DNA from: Yarrowia lipolytica
Lineage: Eukaryota; Ascomycota; Dipodascomycetes; Dipodascales
Direction of reading: 5' to 3'
DNA: 64,000 bases
NCBI RefSeq assembly: GCF_001761485.1
Contig: NC_090775.1
Span: forward strand, 1,736,001 to 1,800,000
Both the position numbers and the translations under genes were made by a program. The notes below the pieces were generated by a model. The model saw only the letters and a program-made list of their open reading frames with translations, was not told where the DNA came from and made no database searches. Each line of letters begins with the position of its first letter. Positions within the stretch are counted from its first letter, which is position 1. Of this stretch, positions 46,955-57,384 are shown one piece after another.

Positions 46955-47785
46955 TCTCTCTTCTGCATTATTTATTGTGTAATTAACGTGTATATTTACT
47001 TTCTGAAAATTAGTGCTACCAACACGGATGTTCGCACTTCCATTGACGATGTAGTACATACAAGTGGGGGGGGTTGTCCACTTCCTGTATATTTTCTTCA
47101 AAATTACCCCCGCAATTACCGAATCCTGCCTACAGTAATGCTACGTACTTGTTCTGTTGTAAATAATAATATGTGAGGAGGTGTCAAAACAAAGTGGCTG
47201 AGCGAAAAAAAAGAAAAAAAAAAAAAAACATTTGCAGTGCTGTTGAACCGCTTCTACATGCGAGAGACTGTACAACCCTTCAAGGTGGCTATCACAGACG
47301 AGCACGTAGGTACTGGGCACTCGTACAGAGCGCGTCTCCTATGTTACCATGCATACAGGAGCGTCAGGAGCAACACACATTTTCGAGGGGATGTAATATC
47401 AGTCTGTCGATTTTTTGTCATGCGTATTCGCCTAATAATCGACGTGTCGACTTGAGTCATGTCAGCGCTGTGTATTAGTCTATAGCTACTTGTAGAATAC
47501 CCGGTACTTGTACGGCTATTTAACCACTTGCGGGACGGTCCAAACAAGACTGTAGGATTAGCTCTGGTATCAGGAGTGGGCCAAGCCTATTTGACGTGTT
47601 TGGACGCGTTTGTTATGCGTTATTCTTAGGGGGGGAGCGTCGTTTTGGGGGGCGCCGGGGCGCGTTGTCCCGACAACAGCGCCAAACTCTAAATGTGCGT
47701 GATGATGTTTTGTTTCAGCTGGATTGGGAACCAGGGCCAGGTCCAAAACACTTTCCTGAAAATACTCTGCAACACACATCCTTAC
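46955..47785. other. Spacer between Zn2Cys6 gene and MYO1
   Basis: 0.83 kb with an A-rich tract at 47206-47229 and adjacent palindromes CTACTTGTAG (47486) and GTACTTGTAC (47504). A G-rich GGGGGG run lies near 47629. The MYO1 frame is open upstream to 47693, so the true start might lie there. Confidence 0.5.
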
Positions 47786-50700
47786 ATGACCAACAATCTC
47801 GAGGCGGAAAACGCCGAATTTGCCGCCAAAAAGTGGGTGTGGGTGGCCGACCCGACCGTGGGCTTCATCAAGGGCTTCGTGGTCTCCGAGGAGGGTGACA
47901 ATTACACCGTCAACTGTGGAGATGAGGTGAGTTTGTTGTGGTGACGATGGCATTGGCAAGCAATTTTCGCAGAGGAAAACTAACACAGAACCGCGTGGTC
48001 AAGATAAATGACACAGACAAGGTCAACCCACCAAAATTCAACATGGCCAGCGACATGGCCGAGCTCACGTTTCTGAGTGAAGCTGCCGTCATTGCCAACC
48101 TAGCAAGCAGATACAAGAGTGACATGATCTACGTGAGTACAGAGCCACCCGAGAACCGCCGGAGGCTGACGCCTCTGAACAGCTGGGCCTTCTAACACAG
48201 ACATACTCTGGGCTTTTTTTGGTGGCCATCAACCCCTACAGATCGCTCCCCATCTACGACAAAGACACCATCAGGAGCTACCGCAACAAGCACAGAGACG
48301 AGGTGCCTCCGCACATTTTCGCCATCACCGACCTGGCGTTTCAGAACATGATGGAGGCTCATGAGAACCAGTCGATTCTGGTGACGGGAGAGTCGGGAGC
48401 AGGCAAGACTGAGAACACAAAGAAGGTGATTCAGTACCTGGCGGCCGTGGCTCAGGAGGGCAAGCATGCCTCTGCCGACGACTGCACGTTTGAGGACAAG
48501 ATTTTGCAGGCTAATCCGATTCTGGAAGCGTTTGGAAACGCCCAAACTGTGCGAAACAACAACTCTTCTCGGTTCGGAAAGTTCATTCGCATCGAGTTTG
48601 AGCGAGCTGGCGCCATTGCGGGAGCTGTGATCGACTGGTACCTGCTGGAAAAGTCTCGAGTCATTTCACAAAACTCTCGTGAGCGAAACTACCATGTCTT
48701 CTACCAGCTTTTGTCTGGAGCCAGCGCGGAGCTCAGAGAACAGTTGCTGATCAAAGACAGTGTCAACCCTGCAGACCACTCGTATCTGAAGGGCAGCAAC
48801 TACGAGATCCCCGGTGTCAACGACAAGGCCGAGTTTGGTGTGCTGCAAAAGTCTTTCCAGATCATGGGCTTCACCGACAAGGAACAGCATTCCATTTTCC
48901 AGACCCTTTCTGCTATTCTCCATTTAGGTAACATTGAGCTAGCAGGCGAAGGCACGCGAGGTAGTGGAGTCAACCAGGCTCGCCTCGTGGACATTTCGCA
49001 GGCTGAGCGCTTGTGTCATCTGCTCGGAATCTCTACCCAGCAGTTTGTCACCTGTCTTTTGCATCCCAAGGTGAAGGCTGGCCGCGAGTGGGTCCAGCAG
49101 AACCGGTCGACCGAGCAGGTACGGTTTTCGCTCGACTCACTGGCCAAGTCGCTTTACGAACGAACCTTTGGGTTTATCGTCGACCGAATCAACACATGTC
49201 TCCAGAGCGGCGCCTCAGATACCCAATTTATCGGCGTTCTGGATATTGCAGGTTTCGAAATCTTCCAGGTCAACTCGTTCGAGCAGCTGTGCATCAATTA
49301 CACCAACGAGCGGCTCCAGCAATTCTTCAACCACCACATGTTTGTGCTTGAACAAGAAGAGTATGCTCGAGAGAACATTGAGTGGAAGTACGTCGATTTT
49401 GGACACGATTTGCAACCCACCATCGATCTCATTGAGAAACCCAACCCCATCGGTATCTTCTCGTGCCTTGATGAAGATTGTGTAATGCCCAAGGCATCCG
49501 ACAAGACCTTCACCGAGAAGCTGCATCAGCTGTGGGACAAAAAGTCGCCCAAGTACAAGTCATCGCGGCTCAAGCAGGGCTTTGTGCTCACTCACTACGC
49601 TGCTGACGTTGAATATTCAACCGAGGGGTGGCTGGACAAGAACAAGGATCCTCTTAACGCCAATGTGATTGAGCTTCTGGTGGAGTCTTCCGACTCCCAT
49701 ATTCGATGTCTGTTCCAGGAGGAGGCCAAGGAGGCCGCTCGAGAGACTTCAGCTAGAGGCAAGGGAGGCAAGAAGGGAATCTTTAGAACGGTTGCTCAGA
49801 AACACAAGGAGCAGCTGAACTCATTGATGACCCGGCTGCAGGCCACACATCCACATTTTGTGCGATGTATCATTCCCAACCACAAGAAGCAGCCGCAGTC
49901 GCTGGATTCTCTACTTGTATTGGATCAGCTTCGATGCAATGGTGTATTGGAAGGTATTCGAATCGCCCGGTCTGGTTTCCCCAACCGTCTGCCATTTTCA
50001 GACTTCAAGTCGCGGTACCAGGTGCTTGTTCCAATGCCCCAAGGTTTTATGGACGGTCAAAAGGCTTGTCAGCACATTCTGTCCGGTCTCAAGATGGACA
50101 CCAATCTCTATCGGGTTGGTCTGACTAAGGTGTTTTTCAAGTCTGGCGTTCTTGCCGAGCTTGAGGAGCAGCGAGAGTCGTGTGTTCGAGATGTGATTGT
50201 GCGCTTCCAGTCTCTTGCCCGAGGCTGTATGACTCGACGAAAGTTCCTCAAGGCCCAGCACAGACACGAGGCTGCTCTTATTATCAAGAAGAACCTTTCT
50301 GTGTACCGACACCTCAAGGACAACAAGTGGTGGAAGCTGTACGTCAAGATGCGGCCTCTTCTCGCAACTTCCAAGGACATTGTTGAGCGACGTGCCAAGG
50401 ATGCCGAGGTCAAGCGTCTGGAAAAGAAGATGGCCGACATTGTGGAGACCAGAGACAGTCTTGATGAGCGGTGTCGGAAGGCCGAGACTGAGCTTGCCAA
50501 GATTGAGGAGAAGCTTACCTCTGAGCGAGCCACAGCTGCCGACAAGGACGAGATTCTCAGGAGGTCACAGGAGAAGGAGGCTGAGCTTTCCGCTCAGTTA
50601 GAAGAGGCCTACGAGGATTTGGACCAGCTGGAGACCCAGATGGAGGAGCTTCTGGCTGCTAAGAAGCGAGCTGATGAGCAGACAGACACTCTCAAGAAGG

Positions 50701-53700
50701 AGCTTGACAATGGTGCCAAGTTGCTGAGCAAGCTGGAGTCTGAGAAAACAGATCTGGCCACCAGTATGGCGTCGATCGAGAAGGAGCTTGCCGAGGCCAC
50801 TGAGAAGCACTCTAACCGTTTGACCGAGTCCGAGTCACTCAACGAACAGCTTTCCATGATCCGAAACTGCGTTGCCATGCGAGAAGCCAAGATTGAGGAG
50901 CTAGAGAGTCGTCTGGAAGAGTCGGAGAAAGAGCTGGGGTCTCGTCTTGCTGCTGCGACTTCTGGTTTTGATTCTGCCAACAGACGGATCCGAGAACTCA
51001 TCCGTGAGAACAAGGAAGTCCGAGACCAGCTGGCAGACCTGCATGCCACGTCGTTCGGCTATGAGAAGCTTGTGCGCAAGAAGGAACAGGAGCAGGCAGT
51101 GCTCAAGGCCGATCTGGACCGTCACGTGAAGGACCTGGAGGACATTTCTCGGCAGAAGCAGTCTCTTGAAACAAAGCATGAGTCTGTCTCTGCTGAGCTG
51201 GCTGCTGCCAACGAGGAAATCAAGACTCTGTCTGCCAACCACGAGCAGCTCAAGCAGGAGCTGGAGACTCGTCGACAGGAGTCTGAGAGCGAGGAGAAGC
51301 AAAAGGCGGCCCAGATGATGCTCGAGACCGAAGCTCTCAAGGAGGAGCTGGCCAAGGAGCGTCGTCGACGAACCGTGGCTGAGTCTGAGGCTTCCAAGAC
51401 TCAGAACGAGGTGTCTCGAGTCAAGTCTGAGCTCTCTGCCAAGTCTTCTGAGGTTGAGGGTCTTCAAAAGTCGAAGCAGTCGGCTGACAAGGAGGTCAAG
51501 CGACTTCAGAGCCAGGTCGAGAAGGCCCAAGCCGCCCAGAGTGCTGCTGAGCGGGCTCTTTCAAAGGTTGAAGCCGATCTCAAGGTGGCCCAGGACGAGG
51601 CAGCGCATCTGACGCGTCAGGACAAGTCTCGCGAGCTGTCTCTCAAGTCGCAGGTAGAGAGTCTGAGAAACGAGAGTGCAAAGCATCGCACTTTGAACGA
51701 GGCGCTCACTGCTGATGCTGGTTCGTTCAAGACTCGTCTGGACGCTCTAGCAACTGAGAAGAAGGCTCTGACTTCTCAGATTGCCACTCTCACTTCTGCT
51801 TCTGGTGCCGATAAGGACCAGCTGGCTGTTCTGCGAGAGGCTATTGATGTCAAGAACAACCAGCTGACCAAGCTGCGTTCCCAGGTCGAGGCTGAGACTC
51901 AAGCTCGTCTGGCTCATGTCTCTCAGTCGTCTCAAGAGAAGCAGCAGTCCGATGACCATGTGGCATCTCTCAAACGAAAGCTGTCTGAGCTGGAGACTGT
52001 GTACAGTACCGGCGAGAAGCAGCGAGAGCGAATGGCCAGAGAAATCGAGGATCTCAAGCATCACAACACCCAGGACCACAAGTCTGCTTTGTCGCAGGAA
52101 CGGCTGGTGACCGAGCTCAAGGCTGCTCTTGAAAAGGAGCGACGAGAGCGATCCGAGACTGCTGTTCTTCGCCGCAAGTTGCAGAGCCAGGTTGATTCCT
52201 TGACTGAGACTGTGGAGCTTCGAACGTCTCAGGTTACTGCTCTTAACCGAGCTGTCCTTGGTCCAAACAAGCCCCTTCCTTCCGACCCCGAGTCTCTGGA
52301 GAAAGCTATTTCGTCCACTGTTGATCTTGCCACCCGCCTTGAAGAGTCTGAACGTCGATGCAAGGCTCTTCAGGATGGCAAGCAGCTTGCAGAGGAGCAG
52401 TTCCGAAGTGCCAAGCAACGATGGTCTGCTGATACCGACAACCTGTCTTCTCGACGATCGCATGAGGACATCAACCTGACCTCGTACACTTCTCCCTCCA
52501 AGACCAAGCGTCCTCTTTCTGTTTCTGCTGTGTCTCATCTCAACAGAGACTCCAATGGAATGGATGCCAAGTTGAAGGAGAAGCTTGCTGCTGCTGAGTT
52601 AGCGCTGTCCCAAGCTCTTGCCAAGAACAAGCTTCTGGCCAAGGAAGCTGAAGAGGCACGAAGCCGATCTCATGTCTCTGCCCGAGACATGTCTCCCGAG
52701 CGTCCTTCCAGTAAGGCTTCTATCTCCAGCAAGCCTGACATGAACTTCCAGCTTGAAGCCGAGCGGTCTCGAAACCGTGATCTTCAGGAAGATCTGCAGC
52801 TGTATAGACAGCGGGCCGAGGAGTATTACGGTAAGATTGAGTCTGCCGAGATTGCGATTCTCAAGTCGTCTCGAGCAGAGGAGTTTGCCAAGCAGCGGTG
52901 CCAGGAGGCTGAGAGCGAGCGATCACAGCTTCTGGCCGAGCGTCAAAAGGCCGAGACTGCTCTGATTGAGCTGCAGGCTGAGGTTCGGGGTCTGGAGAAC
53001 CAGCTGGAGGACAAGGAGATGGAGGTGGCGACTCTTCGGCGGTCCCATAAACGATTGGAGACCGAACAGGGTCGGGGTCTTGAGGGTTCTAAGAGCGAGC
53101 TGGCTGAGCTGACCAAGACTCTGGCAGCCGAGACCAAGAACGTGTCTTCCCTAAGACAGCAAAACATGATGCTGCAGCAGCAGACTGATGCTATGAAGCG
53201 TCAGCGGGAGCTTGAGCAGTCCGAGGCCAAGCAATGGCGCGACGAGCACGACCGGCTGGCTGCACAGGTGCACGACCTTCAGCAGCAGGCCCAGGCTGAC
53301 GAAAAGGCCAACTCCGAGGCCCAGAAGCGGGTTGCTTCGCTGCTGTCTCAGGTTCAGAATCTGCGAACCACCATGGACGAGATTGCCACTGACAGAGACC
53401 AGCTGCTCAAGGACAAACGAGCTCTTGAAAGCCGTGTGTCTACCATGGCAGTTGATCTCGAGAGTCTTCTAAAGAGCCACGGTGAGACGCCTCTCTCTCG
53501 AACCTCCTCTCAGGTGTCTTCCACGCAGCTTCGAACTGCTGAGAAGTCTGCTGCCGACGCTCTGGCCGCTCTGGAGCGTGAGCGCAGGGTGATGCAGACT
53601 CAGAAGCGAGAGTCAGAGCAGCAGACCAAGGAGCTCAACCTCAAGATTCTCGATCTCGAGTCAAGACTTTTGTCTTCTGGAGGAGGGGATACCGAGGCCC

Positions 53701-54077
53701 TCAGAAAGCGGGTGTCTCAGCTCGAGAAAGAGCTCCAGCAGCAGCAGTCGGATATGCTTGCTGACCTCAAGTCGTCTCGAGGAGGTGACCGTCAGGCACG
53801 TGAGCTCCGGGATCAGCTTGATCAGCGTGACCAGCTGGTAAAGCGACTGCAGGAGGAGTCTGCCAAGTCGGAGGCCAAGGTGAACCGACTGGTGGAAGCA
53901 GTTGAGAAGGCACAGGGAAGCGAGTCGCAGTACCAGGTGGTGGCTCGACGGGCAGAGCGAGAGTCTAGAGAGCTGCGAGAAAAGTCTCTACGGCTGGAGA
54001 AGGATTTGGAGAACTGGAAGTCACGGCTGGAGGCGTACGTCAACAACAACTCCAACTTTGAGCCCTCCTTTGTTTAA
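47786..54077 (+). CDS. MYO1: Class II myosin heavy chain, two introns
   Basis: Three exons: 47786-47926, 47989-48132 and 48201-54077. The introns are 62 and 68 bp, both phase 0, with GTGAGT donors and CTAACACAG acceptors. The product is 2053 residues: an N-terminal SH3-like part with KKWVWVADPTVGFIKGFV, then the motor with P-loop GESGAGKT (about 157), switch I NNSSRFGKF (about 214) and switch II DIAGFE (about 443), one IQ-like segment (RFQSLARGCMTRRKF, about 762), and a coiled-coil from about 820 to 2040. Class II myosins build the actomyosin ring at cytokinesis. Three in-frame upstream Met codons (from 47693) could add up to 31 residues; I chose 47786 because conserved sequence begins soon after. 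Only one IQ motif is clear, where Myo1 usually has two. Confidence 0.93.
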
Positions 54078-54719
54078 TCGTTCATTTCATTTATATTTAA
54101 ATACATTATACCCATGACAAGCAGCCGAAGCGGAGCGGTTGCAGAATGTAGACTTGGTAGAATTGCGTATAAATAATCTCTTGTTAGACTTTAGTTGACT
54201 TAAAAAAAAATGGACTGGGGGATTGAATGCCGTGTTCCACATTTTGTAGAAAGTGACCAATATACAAGTCAGAACAAGTACTTTTGCGGGATGGAATAAA
54301 TCTATGAGGCTAGATAAAATACCCTTTTGATAGTTATTTTATATGAATTATGAGATTTTTAGTAAATATCTAACTTCCATTTTTACTCGGACTTTTAGTT
54401 GGAAGGGTGCGAAGATGATACTCCCAAGAACTGTATATACTGTGTCTATTAGGAGGCGACTTTAGATGTACAAACGGGGCTGTAACAGCTCAAAAAAATA
54501 TGCCTAAATCGATAAAATAACCAAAAAAAGAGAGCAATAACTCAAGTCTGGTTTAATTTTTATTATATATTTTCATATTTGTACAGGTACAGTACCTGGC
54601 ACCGTTTCAATCTCACTCCATCCACTCACAAATTTTAAGTTCATTTCACACTACCATGTCATAATCTGTGAGACGCATGACAAACTCTGGGCCAGCACTT
54701 TTCCAACACGCCAACGACC
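54078..54719. other. AT-rich spacer between MYO1 and SPT4
   Basis: 0.64 kb, the most AT-rich stretch of the window in 54230-54600, with TTTATATGAATTATGAG, AAAAAAATATG and TTTTTATTATATATTTTC segments. No gene or RNA is seen. Confidence 0.5.
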
Positions 54720-55160
54720 ATGTCTACTCGAACTGAGCGAGCATGTATGCTCTGTGGAATCGTCCAGCCGCTCAAGGTGAGTATCACGTGACCTGATCTA
54801 TTGTTTCACCTACTAACCCAGGCTTTCATTTCCAAGGGATGTCCTAACTGCGATTCGGTGCTCGACATGAAGGCCGACGATAGTCTGACACAGGACTGCA
54901 CCAGTCCATGTGAGTATGAAGAGGGACGACAATTGATGGATCTTTTTGTTTGAAGCTTTGACTAACCCCCAGCATTCGAAGGCCAGGTGGCGCTCTGTGA
55001 CCCCAGCTCATCGTGGGTGTCCAAGTGGCTGCGAATCGACGGCTTCCAGCCCGGTCTGTATGCCGTCAAGGTGAATGGAAAGTTGCCGCAGGACATTGTG
55101 GATGATCTGAAGAGCAAGGGTGTGGTTTACCGACCTCGAGACGGCTCTGCCCAGGATTAG
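54720..55160 (+). CDS. SPT4: Transcription elongation factor Spt4, two introns
   Basis: Three small exons: 54720-54776, 54822-54909 and 54973-55160, giving 110 residues. Intron 1 (45 bp) has donor GTGAGTATC and acceptor TACTAACCCAG, phase 0. Intron 2 (63 bp) has donor GTGAGTATG and acceptor ACTAACCCCCAG, phase 1; the join makes the Ser of [11 protein letters not shown]. The zinc finger is Cys9, Cys12, Cys26, Cys29 (ACMLCG and GCPNC), followed by [21 protein letters not shown] (part: [17 protein letters not shown]) and the C-terminal YRPRDGS. Spt4 forms the DSIF complex with Spt5 on RNA polymerase II. The gene ends 86 bp before the next start. Confidence 0.96.
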
Positions 55161-55246
55161 CATGTATTTATAAATGGATGTATATTACTAAGCCAATGTA
55201 TTCTTCAAGCGCACGCACATGGTGAAGAGGGGTCCAAACTCTACAC

Positions 55247-55921
55247 ATGGACTACCACGAGTTGCTCCAGCTGAAGGCGTCAAAGTCGGCCAAGAAGGGA
55301 GGCAAGGAGACGCTGGCCGAGCTGGACGAGTGGCGTAAGCAGCTGTCTGATGACGTACGAGAAAACCCCCGTGCTCTGACCCACGGTGAACTCGCCAAAC
55401 TCATGACCTGGAAGCTGAAACGCGGCACGTTCCGTCCAAAACTGCAACAGCTCGCGGAATCGAACAGGGCCGAGGAGGTGGAGCAAGTAACACAAAAAGC
55501 GGCTCATCTGATTGCAGGTGACGAGATCATCGAAGCAATCAAGGTCTTGAGTGAGCTGAAAGGCGTGGGTCCGGCTACGGCGTCTCTGTTGGGGTCTGTC
55601 ATGAGCGTCAATGTGCCGTTTTTCAGCGACGAGGCGTTTGCGCACGTTTGTCCAGGTGTGAAAATCACGTACACGTTGAAGGCCTATGAAAAGTTCCTGA
55701 ATGCCATTGTGGCATGGGGTCATCAGCGAGATCTCAATGCCGTTGAAGCCGAGCAGGAAGCGTGGGTCTTGGGTATGAGAGACAAGTATGCTGATAAGGG
55801 AACAAACAAGACCGGTAAAAAGGAGCAGGAAGATGTGAAGATAGTCAAGACCAATGAGGAGGAGAAGGAGGAGAAGGAGGAGAAGGAAGAAGAGCGACCC
55901 GCGAAACGACGTCGTAGATAG
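55247..55921 (+). CDS. Conserved helix-hairpin-helix protein of unknown function
   Basis: 224 residues. A helical N-terminus includes LTHGELAKLMTWKLKRGTFRP, a block I recall from uncharacterised eukaryotic proteins (key part ELAKLMTWKLKRG). A helix-hairpin-helix lies at about residues 103-117 (LKGVGPATASLLGSV), followed by FFSDEAFAHVCPG, which recalls the HhH-GPD DNA glycosylase fold, but there is no clear catalytic Lys/Asp pair or iron-sulphur loop. The C-terminus is a Glu/Lys-rich tail ending in KRRRR, a likely nuclear signal. It lies only 86 bp downstream of SPT4 in the same direction. A DNA-binding role is inferred from the hairpin. Confidence 0.75.
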   Translation: MDYHELLQLKASKSAKKGGKETLAELDEWRKQLSDDVRENPRALTHGELAKLMTWKLKRGTFRPKLQQLAESNRAEEVEQVTQKAAHLIAGDEIIEAIKVLSELKGVGPATASLLGSVMSVNVPFFSDEAFAHVCPGVKITYTLKAYEKFLNAIVAWGHQRDLNAVEAEQEAWVLGMRDKYADKGTNKTGKKEQEDVKIVKTNEEEKEEKEEKEEERPAKRRRR

Positions 55922-56142
55922 ACTCAACGGCCTAGGCTAGAAGAGATCAAACAGCCATCGCAAGACCGTCGTTTGTTACGTCGACAAACAAGACTTTAAG
56001 CCACAGAGTCTTCTGTCTGCTTGCACTTGTACCTATATGTCTGTCATGTATTTATTCATAATGTACTTGTTGTCATAGTCCAACATGTCCTCGGGTCTAC
56101 CCTATATACTCCATCCCGGCCCTCTTCTATCTATGCATGCAA

Positions 56143-57087
56143 CTAATGTTCGATCCCCTTCAGTTTGGGAATGATCACCTCGATTTGATCCGTCTTGCCA
56201 ATCTTCTCCAGTGCCTCGTAATTGGCCGCCGTGAACATTGGCGGTTCTTCTCGGAGAGGCATGTACTTGTTGAGAAGCACGTTTTGGATCAGCGAGAAGC
56301 CCGACGATGAGATCCAGTACAGACACACGGCTGTTGGTGTTTGTGCGGCGATGCTGAACAATGCAATGGCTCCGACACGGGCAAAGTTGGCCATCATTTT
56401 GGGCAGTTTGGGACCCTCCGACCCCGTTGTTCCCATCGCTTGGGCCTGTGCTTTGGTAGTCAGTTCAACGTTGAGCAGCGTGATGATGCCCACAGCGGCC
56501 GGAAGCACTCCCGAATGATCCATCATGAGCAGATCGGGGAACCACAGCGCTCCCTCGGTGCCCATGCTCTTGACAACAGGAATACCCTTGACCACGGTCC
56601 ATCCACACATTGCTCGTACTGCCAGCGACATTGTGATCCAGATGGGCAGCTGGACGAGCGGTCCGATGAACAGCGACTTCCACATTTCGCACCCGTGCTC
56701 CTTGTACAGCTTGACCCGTCGTTTCCGGCGTTCTTTCATGGCCAGCATTTCGATCTGGGGAGCCGTTAGAGCGGTCTCAGCCTTGTTGGCGTTGAAAGCC
56801 AGCTTTGCCCGCAAAATGGGTCCCAGCGCCGATATCAACGGTCTCAGCTCGTGTTGTTTCTGTGCTCGCAGCCGCGTTGAAATGGCTATCGGAAGAGTCA
56901 CGGTAGATCGCAGAGTCAGTGTGACGAGAGGAATGACGGCCCACCACGGCAAGCCCGAGAAGTCGTGGATGGCGTTGAGAGCGGTTTCCACGGGGCGCAC
57001 AATGTCCACGGTCGATAACTGCCGCACCGACGTCCTGCGAGTTGCTGAGCCTCGGGCTACCAGCCTTCTTGTCGTTGTTCTGAGCAT
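56143..57087 (-). CDS. COX18: Mitochondrial inner-membrane insertase Cox18 (Oxa2)
   Basis: 314 residues. The N-terminus is an Arg/Ser/Thr presequence (MLRTTTRRLVARGSATRRTS). The Oxa1/YidC/Alb3 fold follows: VETALNAIHDFSGLPWW, a span from AVIPLVTLTLRSTVTLPIA, the charged loop RERRKRRVKLYKEHGC (written approximately), a second span in FIGPLVQLPIWITMS, and a terminal hydrophobic pair ending in CLYWISSSGFSLIQNVLL. The short length and the lack of a basic C-terminal coiled tail point to Cox18 rather than Oxa1. Cox18 exports the C-terminal domain of Cox2 across the inner membrane. It is next to MAS2, in the same direction. Confidence 0.87.
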   Translation of the reverse strand: MLRTTTRRLVARGSATRRTSVRQLSTVDIVRPVETALNAIHDFSGLPWWAVIPLVTLTLRSTVTLPIAISTRLRAQKQHELRPLISALGPILRAKLAFNANKAETALTAPQIEMLAMKERRKRRVKLYKEHGCEMWKSLFIGPLVQLPIWITMSLAVRAMCGWTVVKGIPVVKSMGTEGALWFPDLLMMDHSGVLPAAVGIITLLNVELTTKAQAQAMGTTGSEGPKLPKMMANFARVGAIALFSIAAQTPTAVCLYWISSSGFSLIQNVLLNKYMPLREEPPMFTAANYEALEKIGKTDQIEVIIPKLKGIEH

Positions 57088-57384
57088 TGATCAAAAAAGT
57101 TTGGACTGAAAGTTGGCTCGATGTTTAACTACTGCACAGACAAACCGTGCATATTGTGGGTCATGTAACGAAACTGGGTTAACTACATGCTCGAGTACAA
57201 TGACAACAGACCCAACTAAGTAGTTAAGAGGTGTTCAAAAGATCTCCATATTACAGAAAAAAAAATTACAAATAGAGAATAAAAGAGTGAGACATGCGGT
57301 AAGTACGATTATGTCAGATGTGTGTTCGATTCTATAACGCTACATGCCCACTTGATTGTCATCGTTATCTACTATCTATGTACA

